From Dactylorhiza incarnata (lineage: Eukaryota > Streptophyta > Magnoliopsida > Asparagales > Orchidaceae): a stretch of 64,000 bases of DNA. Within the stretch, counting starts at the first letter, position 1. Each line of letters begins with the position of its first letter. Below are positions 11,216 to 21,722 of this stretch, one piece after another. A program made the position numbers and the translations under genes. Below the pieces are notes generated by a model. That model saw nothing but the letters and a program-made list of their open reading frames with translations, was not told where the DNA came from and did not search any database. The stretch is taken from positions 4,453,501 to 4,517,500 of the forward strand of contig JAWHQI010000099.1 in NCBI GenBank assembly GCA_033032865.1, in the 5' to 3' direction.

Positions 11216-12058
11216 TGCTGATAGTCCCGGCTCACAAAATCTCTCAACGCGAGGCCTAGACTGGGCGATCCCCGGGGCTCTCTCGCGCGGAATAAAGTGT
11301 AATATCGGATAAAAAATATCTAAGTCCAACGGTTATAGCGAGACGGCTGAATACCGTGGAAACAAAATATTACGGGGCGACTCCCGGCTCACGAAACGCT
11401 CAGAGAATCTCTAAGCAACATCTAAATAAATGAGTCAAAGGAGGACCACCGACATGGTAATCAATGAGTAATCCCCGGTAACAGAGGTTATGGCGGGAGA
11501 GATTAGACAATGCCAACCCTGCTCGCAAGGGCTCATACTGGGTGAGCCAAAGGCGTGAAGCGGTCCACGCTTTGCACAAGTGCGAAAGCGAGCAGAAAGT
11601 TTATCTAACGAAGCATCTAAGCGAGAGGAGCTACACGAACGCCTTATTGCGTGTGTGCGTGGTATTGTAGTGAGACAAAATGAAAGAACAATAAAACGGT
11701 GAACCATATAACCATTGCAAAGGAAAAATGTGCGAACGCGAGCATGGCTAACCGTATGGGCACGAGCATAACAAAATAGATTGGTGCGAGCATGACAAAG
11801 TATGTTTGCGTGAGTAGGACAAAATGATAATTTAAAGATAGAAAAATATTTCTTGTTTCATTTCGGGAAAAAGTTCATTACAAGTAGTGGCGAACTCGTT
11901 AGTCAAAATGAAGATATACATTGAAAAACAAAAAAATCAAGGCCGGTCGTCGGACAGCTCCTCCTCGCTCCCGCGATCTTTGGGATCTGGAATCAGCGCG
12001 AACAAGTTTGGGACGACGTCCTCAGCGCTAAGCTCCATTGCATACGGAGAAAGCAGGC
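11216..12058. other. Non-coding Tat-like interior
   Basis: I see no convincing gene. The stretch follows the 96-bp array and holds GC-rich fragments of similar composition (GCTCTCTCGCG, ACTCCCGGCTCACGAAACGCTC). A 90-codon minus-strand frame at 11435-11707 has no recognisable domain. Confidence 0.5.
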
Positions 12059-12170
12059 TCACCCCCTTGAGGGTATCGAAGATGAGGTTGGCGACGCCCA
12101 TCTAGTTCTTGCAGGTCGCCTCCTCGTCGTCCCGCATTCGGTTGCGAGCGCCAGCTCGCGGAGGGGGCGC

Positions 12171-12201
<31 letters not shown>

Positions 12202-13349
12202 TAGACCTGGTCAGCTCGTGTACTTGAGCTTTCAAGAGCCCATTATCCATCTCCAGGTCAGCATTTTTCACGAGCAGTTGGCTCGCCGTCTCAGCATCCT
12301 GTAAAAGAAGAGGTTAAGTCATATAAGGTGAAATAAAGCGAGCGAGATTGAAAGTGAATGAATCACTTACCATCCCGCCTTGAAGGCTGACGAGGAGATT
12401 CTCCAAAAGGACTCTTTTTCCTTGAGGTGCGTGACCTCATCTGCGGCCTCCTGGAGCTCACGCTTGAGCTCCTTAGAATCCCTGTCCAAACTCAGGTTCC
12501 GCTGGCCCACCATATGGGTGAGCTCCATAGCCCGGAACTGGGCTAGCATGGCCTCGTAGACGAGCAACCTAGACCATAGGGCGCTGAAGTTATCCGCGTC
12601 CTCACGGCCATACAGACCAAAGGCGAGGGCGAACGCCTCGCCCCCGACCTGGTCGCTCTCAACCCAGGAGGGGAGGAGAAAAAAGTATGAGATCCTATTG
12701 TGGTCAGGATCCCACACCAGCCGCGGCTCGCCGACCGCATCCGAGAGCTTCGCGCCGAGACCAAAATTCATGTGGCTCACTGGCTTGGGCTCGCCGGAAG
12801 CATCCCCAGCCTCGCGGCTCCCTTGGCAGCCTTTTGACTCACGGGCGAAGGGAGTAGGGTCTCCGTCTCGCTCAGGACCATGACATCCGTTCACTTAGTT
12901 GTGGCAGGGGTCTCCTTGGTCCTTCTATTCGTTGGGGCTTTCGCGACGGGCTGGCTCGCAGGCAAAGGCCGCTTCTTACCAGAAGTCGAACCGAGAGGGT
13001 CTCGACATGTATCGGCGGCCGCGGTGGCGAGAGAGCTGGCGGAGGGCTGTACTCCTCACATGCGGGGTGTGGAGGGGATGATCCGGCTCTCCTACAAAGG
13101 TAATAACAGATTTAATCATCAGAAAAAGGAAAATTATGGGAGTTTGCGAGCGCGAGTCAAACCTTCTCCTTGCTGGACCGGCAGCAGCGAGTCCACCTTC
13201 TGCCGAAGGTATGCGACCTCAAAAAGTTCTTCCCTCTTGGAAGAGCTTCGCATCTCCCCCCCCCCCCCCCCCCCCCCGAGCAAAGCAGGGGGCGGTAGGT
13301 CACCTGGTTTCGCTGGAGGGGGAGAAGGGTATGTTGCCGAAGGGTCCTT
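12059..13349 (-). pseudogene. Tat-type antisense ORF, downstream part
   Basis: Minus-strand coding fragments opposite to the element's own pol. 13134-13394 has Pro/Gly-rich sequence followed by a charged stretch (KREELFEVAYLRQKV). 12367-12894 has LVWDPDHNRISYF, then a long charged segment (LKRELQEAADEVTHLKEKE) that looks like a coiled coil. 12059-12271 continues in the same style (NADLEMDNGLLKAQVHEL). Plausible introns separate the fragments. Homopolymer runs C22 (13256-13277) and G29 (12171-12199) lie within it. The upstream part is at 24372-24933, displaced by the SIRE-like insertion. Function unknown; antisense ORFs here are a described trait of Tat elements. Confidence 0.5.
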
Positions 13350-13350
13350 T
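13346..13350. repeat. Target-site duplication CCTTT, left copy
   Basis: CCTTT precedes the 5' LTR and recurs right after the 3' LTR at 24367-24371. A perfect 5-bp duplication defines the SIRE-like insertion exactly. Confidence 0.92.
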
Positions 13351-14617
13351 TGTTGGAGCATGCGTTTCGCTCTCCTCCGGTTTGATAATAACAAAGTCCC
13401 GTTTGTATTTGATTCTATTTTTATTTATGGTGTGCAGGTAACAGGTATGAGATGTTCACATTTCTGCTGGAGCTAAATCTGAATATGGGAAATTTCACTG
13501 TCGGAAAATTCCGACAGCCGTTGTCGCCCAGGCGACAGCAGAGAAGTTACAACTACTTCCCTCCACGGCAGCACGACGAAAGGAAGTTTTGAGCTGTCGG
13601 AATTCCGATAGCGATGTCGCCCAGGCGACAGCTCGGAAGTTACAACAACTGCCCACGACACCACCCACGATCGGCAGTTTTGCGCTGTCGGAAATCCGAC
13701 ATCGATGTCGCCCAGGCGACAGCTCGGCGGTTCCAGCAACTGCCCGCACGACGGCACTCCAGCGGCAGTTTAGCGCTGTCGGAAAATTCCGACAGTGGAT
13801 GTCGCCCAGGCGACAACGATTTTCTATAAATTGACTCCTTGTGTTCGTGCATTCCAAGCTTTGAGAATTCCAAGTCCCTTCCTGAGTGCATACGAACCAG
13901 AGAGCTCCAGAACCTCTTCAACTCCCATTTGTGCAAAGAAGGATTGAAGATTGAAGATGAGATCGGGCGCGCTTCTTCATCAACGATCATCTCGAGGCTT
14001 CAACCATCCTTTCAGAGATTTGAAATTCTAGGGAGTTGTCCTTTTCATATTGTATTTTCATTTACACACATTTCATTTTGTATTGGTAGAGAAATCGTCG
14101 TCTTGCGTGCGGCGTCTAAGTCCTTGCGCGGCTTAGGGGAAAATCGCTTCCTTGTGCGGAGCGTCCAAGTCCTTGCGTGGCTTGGTGGGAAATCGTGGCC
14201 TTGTGTGCTACGTCTAGATCTTGGGAAGATCTAGAGGAGAGGCTTGGGCTTTGTCTTGGGAGAGGCAAGTGATAGCCTTCCGATCCTTGGGAGAAGGATT
14301 GGTAAACCAAAAATTATTGTATTTTTTATTATCATAATTGTGCCTTGATCTTAAGCATTGTTAAGATCATTTTTTATTGTACACAAATTTCATGATAAAT
14401 ATAATTATACTCTTTTCACTAATTGCAAATTTGTTTGCTTAAAGCTTTATCTTAGAAATTTGTGTTTGGTTTAATACAAAAATTGCATTGGTTTAAAATT
14501 ATTTATAAGTAACTTTTTAGTAAAGTAAAATTTGTCTAAAAATTATTAAGTAAAAATTATAAATTTAAACACACCCTTATTCACCCCCCCCCTCTAAGGG
14601 CGTCACACGATCCAACA
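13351..14617 (+). repeat. 5' LTR of the SIRE-like element
   Basis: Begins TGTTGGAGCATGCG and ends GATCCAACA, with 6-bp inverted termini TGTTGG/CCAACA. It contains four palindrome pairs, a TATA box at 13825, and an end region with TTCACCCCCC and CTCTAAGG. No genes: the open frames in it are LTR sequence. Confidence 0.95.
13498..13830 (+). promoter_or_regulatory. LTR promoter: four palindrome pairs upstream of a TATA box
   Basis: Palindrome A (CTGTCGGAAAATTCCGACAG or shorter forms) lies at 13498-13517, 13594-13611, 13685-13702 and 13776-13795. Each is followed after 3-4 nt by palindrome B, TGTCGCCCAGGCGACA, at 13522-13537, 13615-13630, 13706-13721 and 13800-13815. The last B ends 9 nt before TATAAA (13825-13830). 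Spacer sequence between pairs is unrelated or only weakly repeated, so the palindromes themselves seem to be what is kept. The matching array in the 3' LTR is at 23249-23581. Protein-binding sites are the likeliest reading; RNA hairpins are an alternative for copies that are transcribed. Confidence 0.75.
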
Positions 14618-14619
14618 AG

Positions 14620-14631
14620 TGGTATCAGAGC
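14620..14631 (+). other. Primer-binding site (initiator Met tRNA)
   Basis: TGGTATCAGAGC, 2 nt after the LTR end: an exact match to the usual plant initiator-Met complement. Confidence 0.92.
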
Positions 14632-14666
14632 GAGGTTACTCCAAAACGGTTTTACCACCGGGAGTA

Positions 14667-16598
14667 ATGGCGCACAACGATCACGCGTTCTTTGAGGGGC
14701 AAGGAATTAGTAGGCCACCACTTTTTACGGGCACAGACTATAATTATTAGAAAACACGTATGCGTTGTTTTCTAATTGCGCTAGGTATAGAAGTCTGGAA
14801 TATGGTAGAATCTAGTTACACTTCTCCAACATTTGTTGTAGGAGATGTAACCATGGATAAGCCCAAAGACAAGTGGGATGACAACGATAAATTAAAATGT
14901 AAGAACAATGCAAAAGCCATGAATGCTTTATTTTGCGCACTAGATCGCACTGAATTTAATAGAGTTTGTGCTTGTAATACTGCATTTGAAATTTGGAATT
15001 TATTAGAAATCACTCATGAAGGTACTTCGCAGGTAAAGGATGCAAAGCTATTTCAACTGGAATCTAAATTTGAAAGGTTCAAAATGGAGGTAGATGAAGA
15101 GATTGATACGATGTACACACGATTCACAAAAATCGTGAACGACTCAAAGGTGCTAGGAAAGGTGTTCTCAAATGGAGATTTAGTAAGGAAAATCTTAAGA
15201 TCACTTCCCCCAAAGTTTAATCCCAAAGTGACTGCAATTTCTGAGTCACATGATCTTAAGACCTTACAATTGGAGAGCCTCATTGGGAACTTGAAAACTC
15301 ATGAAGTTGAATTGAAAATTCAACAACAAGAGTATATGGAGCCAAGGAAGAAGGGATTGGCTCTAAGATCTAAGAAGGAAGAAACTAGTGATTCTGAGGA
15401 GGATGAAGAAGATGAGGAAAGTTTATTTGTTAAAAAATTTAGAAAATTTATGAAAAATCCGGAGAGGAGGAATACGTTTAAGAAGTATTTTAAGAAGGAG
15501 AGTTTTAGGAAGAAAAAAGGAAAGGAAGGTAATGAGGAGGAAGAGAGACCGCCACCGGAGTGCTATCACTGCAAGAAGTTAGGACACATCCGAAGCAAGT
15601 GTCCAAAATACTTGAAAGAACTTAAAGAAAAGAAGCACAAAGGGTCGAAGAAGGTGTTGAAGGCGGAAACATGGGATGATACTACTTCTGAGGATGCAAG
15701 CAGTTCCGACTCAAGTAAAGAAGAGGAGGCCAACATGTGCTTAATGGGAAAGAGCGTCATATCTGATGACGAATGCAGTGTCCAAAGCGACACTGAGGTA
15801 ACTCCTCCAACCTATGATGAATTATTTTCTGAATTTTTAAAGACTTGCAAATTTTTTGAAAAATGTTTAAAAGATAATGATCTTCTTAAATCTGAAAATG
15901 AAATTTTACTTAAAGAAAACAAAAAATTGTTAAATGAAATTAAGACTATTGGAAAAAGAGATATTTCTTGCCAAGAGTGTGATCACTCTTTGGGAGGAAT
16001 TAAAGAACTTGAAGAATCTCTTTCCAAATCTCATTCTACAATAAAAGTTCTTACTAAAAAGAATGAGATTTTAGAGAGAGATCTGAAATCTTCAATTTCC
16101 ATAGTCTATGAGGGAAAGAAATCTTTTGAACGGAGATGCGTAAATCTAGTATCCGAGAATACAAAAATGAGACACCAGATTCATGACTTAACACTAGCCA
16201 TGAAAAAATTTGGAATGGGCCGAAGATCACTGGATATGATCTTAGGATACCAACGCCATGGATCTAGAAGGTTTGGGCTCGGATACACATCTGGAAGCTG
16301 TCGCCCGGCGACAACCACTGTCGCCGGCGATAGTGAAAAGTCCAGAAAATTCACTTTTAAAAATTCTAAAATTAATGAATTGTTAAATACTGCATCCTCA
16401 TCCAGTAAAAGTCCAGAAAAGTTATACTCCTCTAAATACATTACATGTGCCAAATGCAATAGATTTGGCCACACGACGGACTCTTGCTGGAAGGATGGAA
16501 AAAGTAAAATTAAACAAATATGGGTGCCTAAGGCTTCTACCTATACTATGCGTGGAACCACTTGGGTAACCAGATCTTTACTCACCTCTTCTTTCTAG
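14667..16598 (+). pseudogene. SIRE-like gag
   Basis: Start chosen at ATG 14667 (MAHNDHAFFEGQG) because it is the first ATG after the primer site and in frame with the rest. A TAG at 14748-14750 stands where the family has Trp, cutting the frame after 27 codons; it is then open for over 600 codons. The family gag core runs to about residue 200, then come acidic and Lys-rich tracts, a zinc knuckle CYHCKKLGHIRSKC, a long charged coiled-coil-like segment, and a second zinc knuckle CAKCNRFGHTTDSC. Two B-type palindromes lie inside the coding sequence at 16298-16334. It ends with TAG at 16596-16598, in frame with pol. The product would form the particle and bind RNA. Confidence 0.85.
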
Positions 16599-18212
16599 GT
16601 GTGTTGGCAGGCTAAGGACAAAGAAGACGTGTGGTACTTGGACTCAGGTTGTTCAATGCACATGACGGGCAATAAAGAGAAGTTCCTTAGCCTGGAGATG
16701 AAGAAAGGAGGAGTTGTGACATTCGGAGACAATGGAAAAGGAAAAATCATCGGCATCGGAGTTGTGGGTAACGAAAATTTTTCAATTTCAAATGTTTTAT
16801 TTGTAGAAGGATTAAAGCATAATTTGATTTCTATTAGTCAATTATGTGATAAGGGTTTAAATGTTTTATTTGAATCTTCTATAAATTTGTGCAAAATTAT
16901 TAATTCCAAAACAAATGAAATTGTTTTTACCGCACCTAGATGTCATAATGTATATATGATTAAATTTCTAGATTTTTCAAATTCTACTTTGAAATGTCTG
17001 TTATCAAAAAATGATGAATTAGATTTATGGCATAGGCGACTTGGACATACTAGTGCCAAGTTAATTACAAAACTTTCAAAATATAAATTAATTAAAGGTT
17101 TACCTTTGTTAAATGGAAATTTATCTTCTTCACTATGTGTGCCTTGCCAAAAAGGAAAATTTTCAAAATCATCTTTCAAAAGTAAAAACATTATTTCTAC
17201 CACTAGGCCACTTCAATTAATAGATATGGATTTATTTGGGCCAATTGGAATTTCTAGCTTAGGAGGTAGAAAATACACATTTGTATTGATTGATGATTAT
17301 TCTCGTTTTTGTTGGACTTTATTTCTAACCTCCAAATCCGATGCATTTTCAGAATTTTCAAAATTATGTTTGCGTATTCAAAATGAATTTGAGTTAAAAA
17401 TTAAACGCATACGATCAGATCATGGAGGAGAATTTGAAAATGAAAAGTTTATTTCTTTTTGTACGGAGTTAGGAATTAAACATGAATTTTCCGCTTCACC
17501 CACACCACAGCAAAATGGTGTAGTGGAGAGGAAAAATAGAACTCTTCAAGAGTTAGCCCGTACAATGTTATCTGAATTCAAATTACCAAAATCTTTTTGG
17601 GCTGAAGCGGTTAGCACGCCATGTTATGTAATTAATAGAGTAATGCTTCGCCCTATTTTAAAATTAACTCCTTATGAATTAATTTTTAATAAACAACCAA
17701 ATGTTTCTTATTTCAAAGTTTTTGGTTGTAAATGTTTTATTTTAAATTCTAAAGATTCCTTAGGAAAATTTGATGAAAAATGTGATGAAGGTATTTTTAT
17801 TGGCTATTCTTCAACTAGTAAAGCTTATAGAATTTTTAATAAAAGAACAAAAATAGTTGAAGAATCTATTCATGTTAGGTTTGATGAGTTTGCTTCATGT
17901 GTAGAAAAGAAAATTACAGGAAAAGAAGATGAACTCCTTCCCACGGTGGAGAATGATAATGAAGAACTTGGAGAAAATGAAGAAGAAAAAGAAGAAGAAA
18001 GAGAAGGAGAAAGAGGAGAAGAAGATAAAGAAGAAGAAGAAAGAGAAGGATATGTGCCTCCAAGTGAATTTAGATTCTCAAAGGATCATCCAAAGGAGCT
18101 TATCATTGGAGATCCGCAAAAAGGGGTCAGTACTCGTTCATCGCTACATGTTTTATTTTCAAACCTTTGTTTCTTAAATAGAACCAAAAGATGTTTCCAC
18201 CGCTTTAAATGA
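16599..18212 (+). pseudogene. SIRE-like protease-integrase part of pol
   Basis: Follows gag in the same frame with only the TAG between. Protease active site WYLDSGCSMHMTG is near the N-terminus. Integrase follows with LWHRRLGH and CVPCQKGK (zinc region), and core residues in IDMDLFGP, IRSDHGGEFE and QQNGVVERKNRTLQE. After the core there is a Glu-rich tract of about 40 residues, then the linker to RT. A frameshift near 18175 ends this frame at 18212; RT continues in another frame. The TAG before it sits in TTCTTTCTAG|GTG, which also looks like a 3' splice site. Confidence 0.88.
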
Positions 18213-19708
18213 TGAATTTTGGTTTTTAGCTATGAATGAAAAACTTAATCAATTTGAACGTAATAAGGTTTGGAATCTTGTAGAACGACCCAAAAATCGT
18301 CCTGTAGTTGGTGTTAAGTGGATTTTTAAAAATAAAATGGATAATGAATCTAGAATTGTTAGAAATAAAGCCAGATTAGTTGCAAAAGGTTATGCACAAA
18401 TTGAAGGGGTAGATTTTGATGAAACTTTTGCACCCGTAGCAAGATTAGAAGCGGTTAGGATATTTCTTGCATTTGCTTATTTTAAAGGATTTAAATTATA
18501 TCAAATGGATGTCAAAACCGCATTTTTAAACGGGTATATAAAAGAAGAGGTTTATGTAGAACAACCCCCTGGCTTTATAAATGAGAAATATCCAAATTAT
18601 GTTTATAATTAGATAAAGCGCTTTATGGATTAAAACAAGCGCCTCGTGCTTGGTATGATCGATTAACTCAATATTTGTTAAAGCACGATTATAAAATAGG
18701 AAGTGCTGATTCTACACTCTTCATTAAGCAAATTGATCATGATTTAGTTATTTTACAAATTTATGTTGATGATATTATTTTTGGAGCCACTAATGAAGAG
18801 TTGTGTAATGAAGTAGTTCAAATTATGGAAAATGAATTTGAAATGAGTATGGTTGGAAAACTTTCATATTTTTTAGGTTTTCAAATTACACAAAAACAAG
18901 ATGGAATTTTTATATGTCAAAGCAAATATATTCATGATATGTTAAAAAGATTTGGATTTGAAAATCTTAAGAATGCAAACACTCATATGGTACTTCACTA
19001 AAATTAGAAAAAGATGAAAGTGGTGTTTCAATTGAACAAACCCTTTATAGAAGTATGATAGGATCTTTATTGTATTTAACTGCATCTAGACCTGATATTA
19101 TGTTTGCCGTTTGTTTATGTGCTAGATTTCAAGCTAATCCTAATGAGTCATATTTAAAAGCGGGGAAACGTATTTTTAGATATCTCATAGGAACATCAAA
19201 ATTAGGTTTATGATATCCTCATAATGATTCCATTATTTTGCATGGTTTTTCGGATTCTGATTATGCGGGATGTTCTTTAGATAGGAAAAGCACTAATGGC
19301 ACTTGTCACTTTATCGGCCCTTCACTTATTTCATGGTCGAGTAGGAAACAGAATTCTGTTGCCCTCTCTACTACCGAGGCCGAATATATTGCACTAGGTA
19401 GTTGTTGTGCCCAAGCTCTTTGGATGTCACAAACGTTAGAAGATTTTGGCATGCAACAAAGTAGTGTAGAATTAAAGTGTGACAATAAAAGTGCTATAGA
19501 CTTAACTAACAATCCCGTATTACATTCTAGATCTAAGCATATAGATGTCCGACATCATTTTATAAGGGATCATATTAAGAAGGGTAATATAAAAATCAAC
19601 TTTATAGGCACGGAAAATCAACTAGCGGATATATTCACTAAGCCGTTACCAGATTCCCGTTTTTCTATGCTTAGGCTAGAATTGGGAATTCTAGACATTT
19701 CACAATGA
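18180..19708 (+). pseudogene. SIRE-like reverse transcriptase-RNase H part of pol
   Basis: RT in three pieces: 18180-18612 with [25 protein letters not shown] and [11 protein letters not shown]; 18609-19001 with LYGLKQAPRAWY and catalytic YVDDIIFG; then 18992-19708 with RNase H (GFSDSDYAGC, LSTTEAEYIAL, DNKSAIDLT, HIDVRHHFIRD). Frameshifts lie near 18175, 18608 and 18990, and a TGA at 19212-19214 stands in place of an expected Trp. Domain content is complete, so this was a full pol before decay. It ends at TGA 19706-19708. Confidence 0.88.
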
Positions 19709-19930
19709 ATATATCACTATTTAAAGCCTATAAAATTAAAAATTAATTATCACAAAACCTAAACAATTAAAAAAAAAAACTAAATTTTAAAATCAAACCG
19801 TAGAATTTCAAAAGACTTAACAAAAAATTCAAACATCATTAATATTACATCAATAGTGTTCCAATAAAAATAGTAAAAAACAACATAATGATCAAGTTCA
19901 TTAAACAGAAATAGAAATATGAAGAAGTTC

Positions 19931-19972
19931 ACTGTCACCCAGGCGACAGTGGATGTCGGAAATTTCTGACAT
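19931..19972 (-). promoter_or_regulatory. Palindrome pair at the 3' end of the antisense ORF
   Basis: ACTGTCACCCAGGCGACAGT (19931-19950) then ATGTCGGAAATTTCTGACAT (19953-19972). The order is B then A on the plus strand, i.e. A then B on the minus strand. It lies 26 nt beyond the antisense stop codon. One mismatch in each palindrome. Confidence 0.7.
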
Positions 19973-19998
19973 CAACCAGCAGCAGCAGCCTGATGAAA

Positions 19999-21114
19999 CT
20001 ACTCAGAATCTTCAAAACCAGCCCCGCTGCTCTCTGGACAGTCTTCTGGAGGTCCTCGTCTCACGGCTTTACCACGGCGAGTCTGCCTCATCGATTGGCG
20101 TGGCGGTTCTTCATTCGGAACTTGCCATTCGGCCTCTTACTCCGGAGTTGGCTTTAACTTCAGACCTTTGACGAGAAACTTCATAAACTTCTGCATTCGA
20201 CTACGGTCCTTCTTCACTTCCTTCTTGTGATCCTCTAGTGAATCACGTAAATCATCAATGGACTCTCGTAGTGATCCTGCCCTAGGCATTGGCGGCTCTC
20301 GAATCTCAATTCCCGGATGTGCCTTTTTCTGCGTCTTCTTCACTTTCATCGAACCCGTATAATATATCTCCGGATAACAATCATCCAAATAAGAACCTTG
20401 CGCTATCCATCCGTACTTCTTATATAATATATGCTGAATTATCGCCCACATTGGTAGCGTATGAACCTTCACCCATTTTGGATGCTTTAATCTAAACGCA
20501 TACCGAATCTGGGAGAGTATAAAATCCGCCACATCAAAAAGCTCATCCTCCATAATGTAGTAAGTAATGAGGGTCAACTGAGCCGTAATACTTCTTGTAT
20601 CTGCACTCTTCAACATGACTGAATTCCTTAAAATATCTTGAACTAAGAAAGCATCCGGAGTGAGTGACGTAACTTCAGTGGTTAGAGTCTTCTTTTGATT
20701 CCCATGTAAACTCATGTTTACAAGGGTCCAATCCCTATCTTTTCTATAACTCTCCACTATATCCGGCATATTTTCACTCATCACTAGTCCGAATTCCTCT
20801 CTTAGATCAACATGTGTTATTTCCACATGTTGACCTTGGATTCTTGATCTAACTCCCCCATCCAATTCAGTATAATTTGGATCTTCCAAATGATTATAGA
20901 ACTCTCAAATCAAAAAGGAAGAGAACGAATCTGGGGTGATTATTGAGAGTATACCTGCATTCGCAAGCCGATCATAGATATGATCGTGCTTCGGTGAATC
21001 AAATTCCACATATTTTGCTACTCCTACTATGACTTTCTCAACCCCAGGATACACTTGATACGAACTATGCGCATCTTCAGAAGTACTTCTTCGCGCTTTA
21101 GAACTGGAAGCCAT
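19999..21114 (-). pseudogene. Antisense ORF of the SIRE-like element (putative plant transposon-associated protein)
   Basis: A minus-strand frame of 371 codons beginning ATG at 21114 (MASSSKARRSTSEDAHSSYQ) and ending TAG at 19999. Two stops interrupt it: TGA at codon 70 (20905-20907) and TAA at codon 326 (20137-20139); the frame reads sensibly on both sides, including a Pro/Arg-rich C-terminus. The segment EFYNHLEDPN followed by GQHVEITHVDLREEFGL, and later HTLPMWAIIQHILYKKYGW, resembles the family known as putative plant transposon protein, whose function is unknown. A charged stretch near residues 270-325 may form a coiled coil. An upstream TATA box, palindrome pair and possible 5' UTR intron suggest its own transcript. 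The family match is from memory and tentative. Confidence 0.65.
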
Positions 21115-21115
21115 T

Positions 21116-21628
21116 CTGCAAAAAACATATAAAAAAACATGAATTAAAAATGTGTTGTGCACTGGAACACTGTCGCCCAGGCGACAGTGACTGTCGGAAA
21201 ATTCCGACAGTACTTCAGTAAACTTCTCTTGAAATTTTGTACATACACTTCCAGATCTACTCAAAATCAAGTTTATTTCAACATCAAGTTTACAAATTTT
21301 TTTTTTAAATCTACATCTTCTCCATATCCTTTACTATTTATCATCTTCAACCTTCTTTCAAAAAGGAAAATCTTCCATTTTTAAAATTAGACTATGAACA
21401 AAAGCAAACGTTCAACCACAAGAACCACAAAATCAAAACATTTTTAACAAAGATCCAACAAGATTCAGAGCCATTCATCAAAAATCAAAACTTCTAAAAC
21501 CTCCACCATTCATCAAAAATCAGAATGAAAACTACATTTTCCTTCTTCTCTACTTTCAAAATCACAAATCCCCAAAAAAAAAGAAAAAAAAAATTAGAGT
21601 TAAAAACATAAAAATCAAAAATCCATAC
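21116..21628 (-). other. Candidate 5' UTR intron of the antisense ORF
   Basis: On the minus strand a donor CTAAG|GTATGG (GT at 21628-21627) and an acceptor TTTTTTGCAG|A (AG at 21117-21116) flank 513 nt of AT-rich sequence, and the ATG follows 1 nt after the acceptor. Both sites fit plant consensus. The intron contains a palindrome pair at 21169-21210. Confidence 0.5.
21169..21210 (-). promoter_or_regulatory. Palindrome pair inside the candidate antisense intron
   Basis: ACTGTCGCCCAGGCGACAGT (21169-21188) and CTGTCGGAAAATTCCGACAG (21191-21210), both perfect. The A palindrome is identical to the first and fourth A units of the LTR, and the orientation is reversed relative to the LTR array. Confidence 0.75.
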
Positions 21629-21722
21629 CTTAGATCTAGAGTTGTCGCCGACCTCCGACAGCCTTCTCTCGCACTACAGTCCAGAAAAATGAAGCACAAT
21701 AGGGTTTGACTCGGTCTAAAGC

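Larger units (their letters stand above)
8935..13350 (+). mobile_element. Tat-like Ty3/Gypsy element, left segment
   Basis: A truncated Gypsy element: pol remnant 9078-10492, a 96-bp tandem array, then sequence coding on the opposite strand. A pol followed by tandem repeats and an antisense ORF before the 3' LTR is the known layout of the Tat lineage (Retand, Ogre relatives). The 5' LTR, gag and RT are missing. It continues at 24372 after the SIRE-like insertion. No LTR of this element was found in the window. Confidence 0.7.

Noticed and set aside
12880..13476. 198-codon plus-strand frame
   Set aside because: Opposite to the antisense ORF and running through a C22 run into the SIRE-like LTR; a shadow frame.
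13498..13815. Reading the palindromes as ordinary tandem repeats made by slippage
   Set aside because: Sequence between pairs is not clearly repeated, and isolated pairs occur 8 kb away in reverse orientation.
20905..20957. A mini-intron removing the TGA in the antisense ORF (GTATAC to TTTGAG)
   Set aside because: At roughly 55 nt it would be shorter than usual plant introns; a nonsense mutation is simpler.
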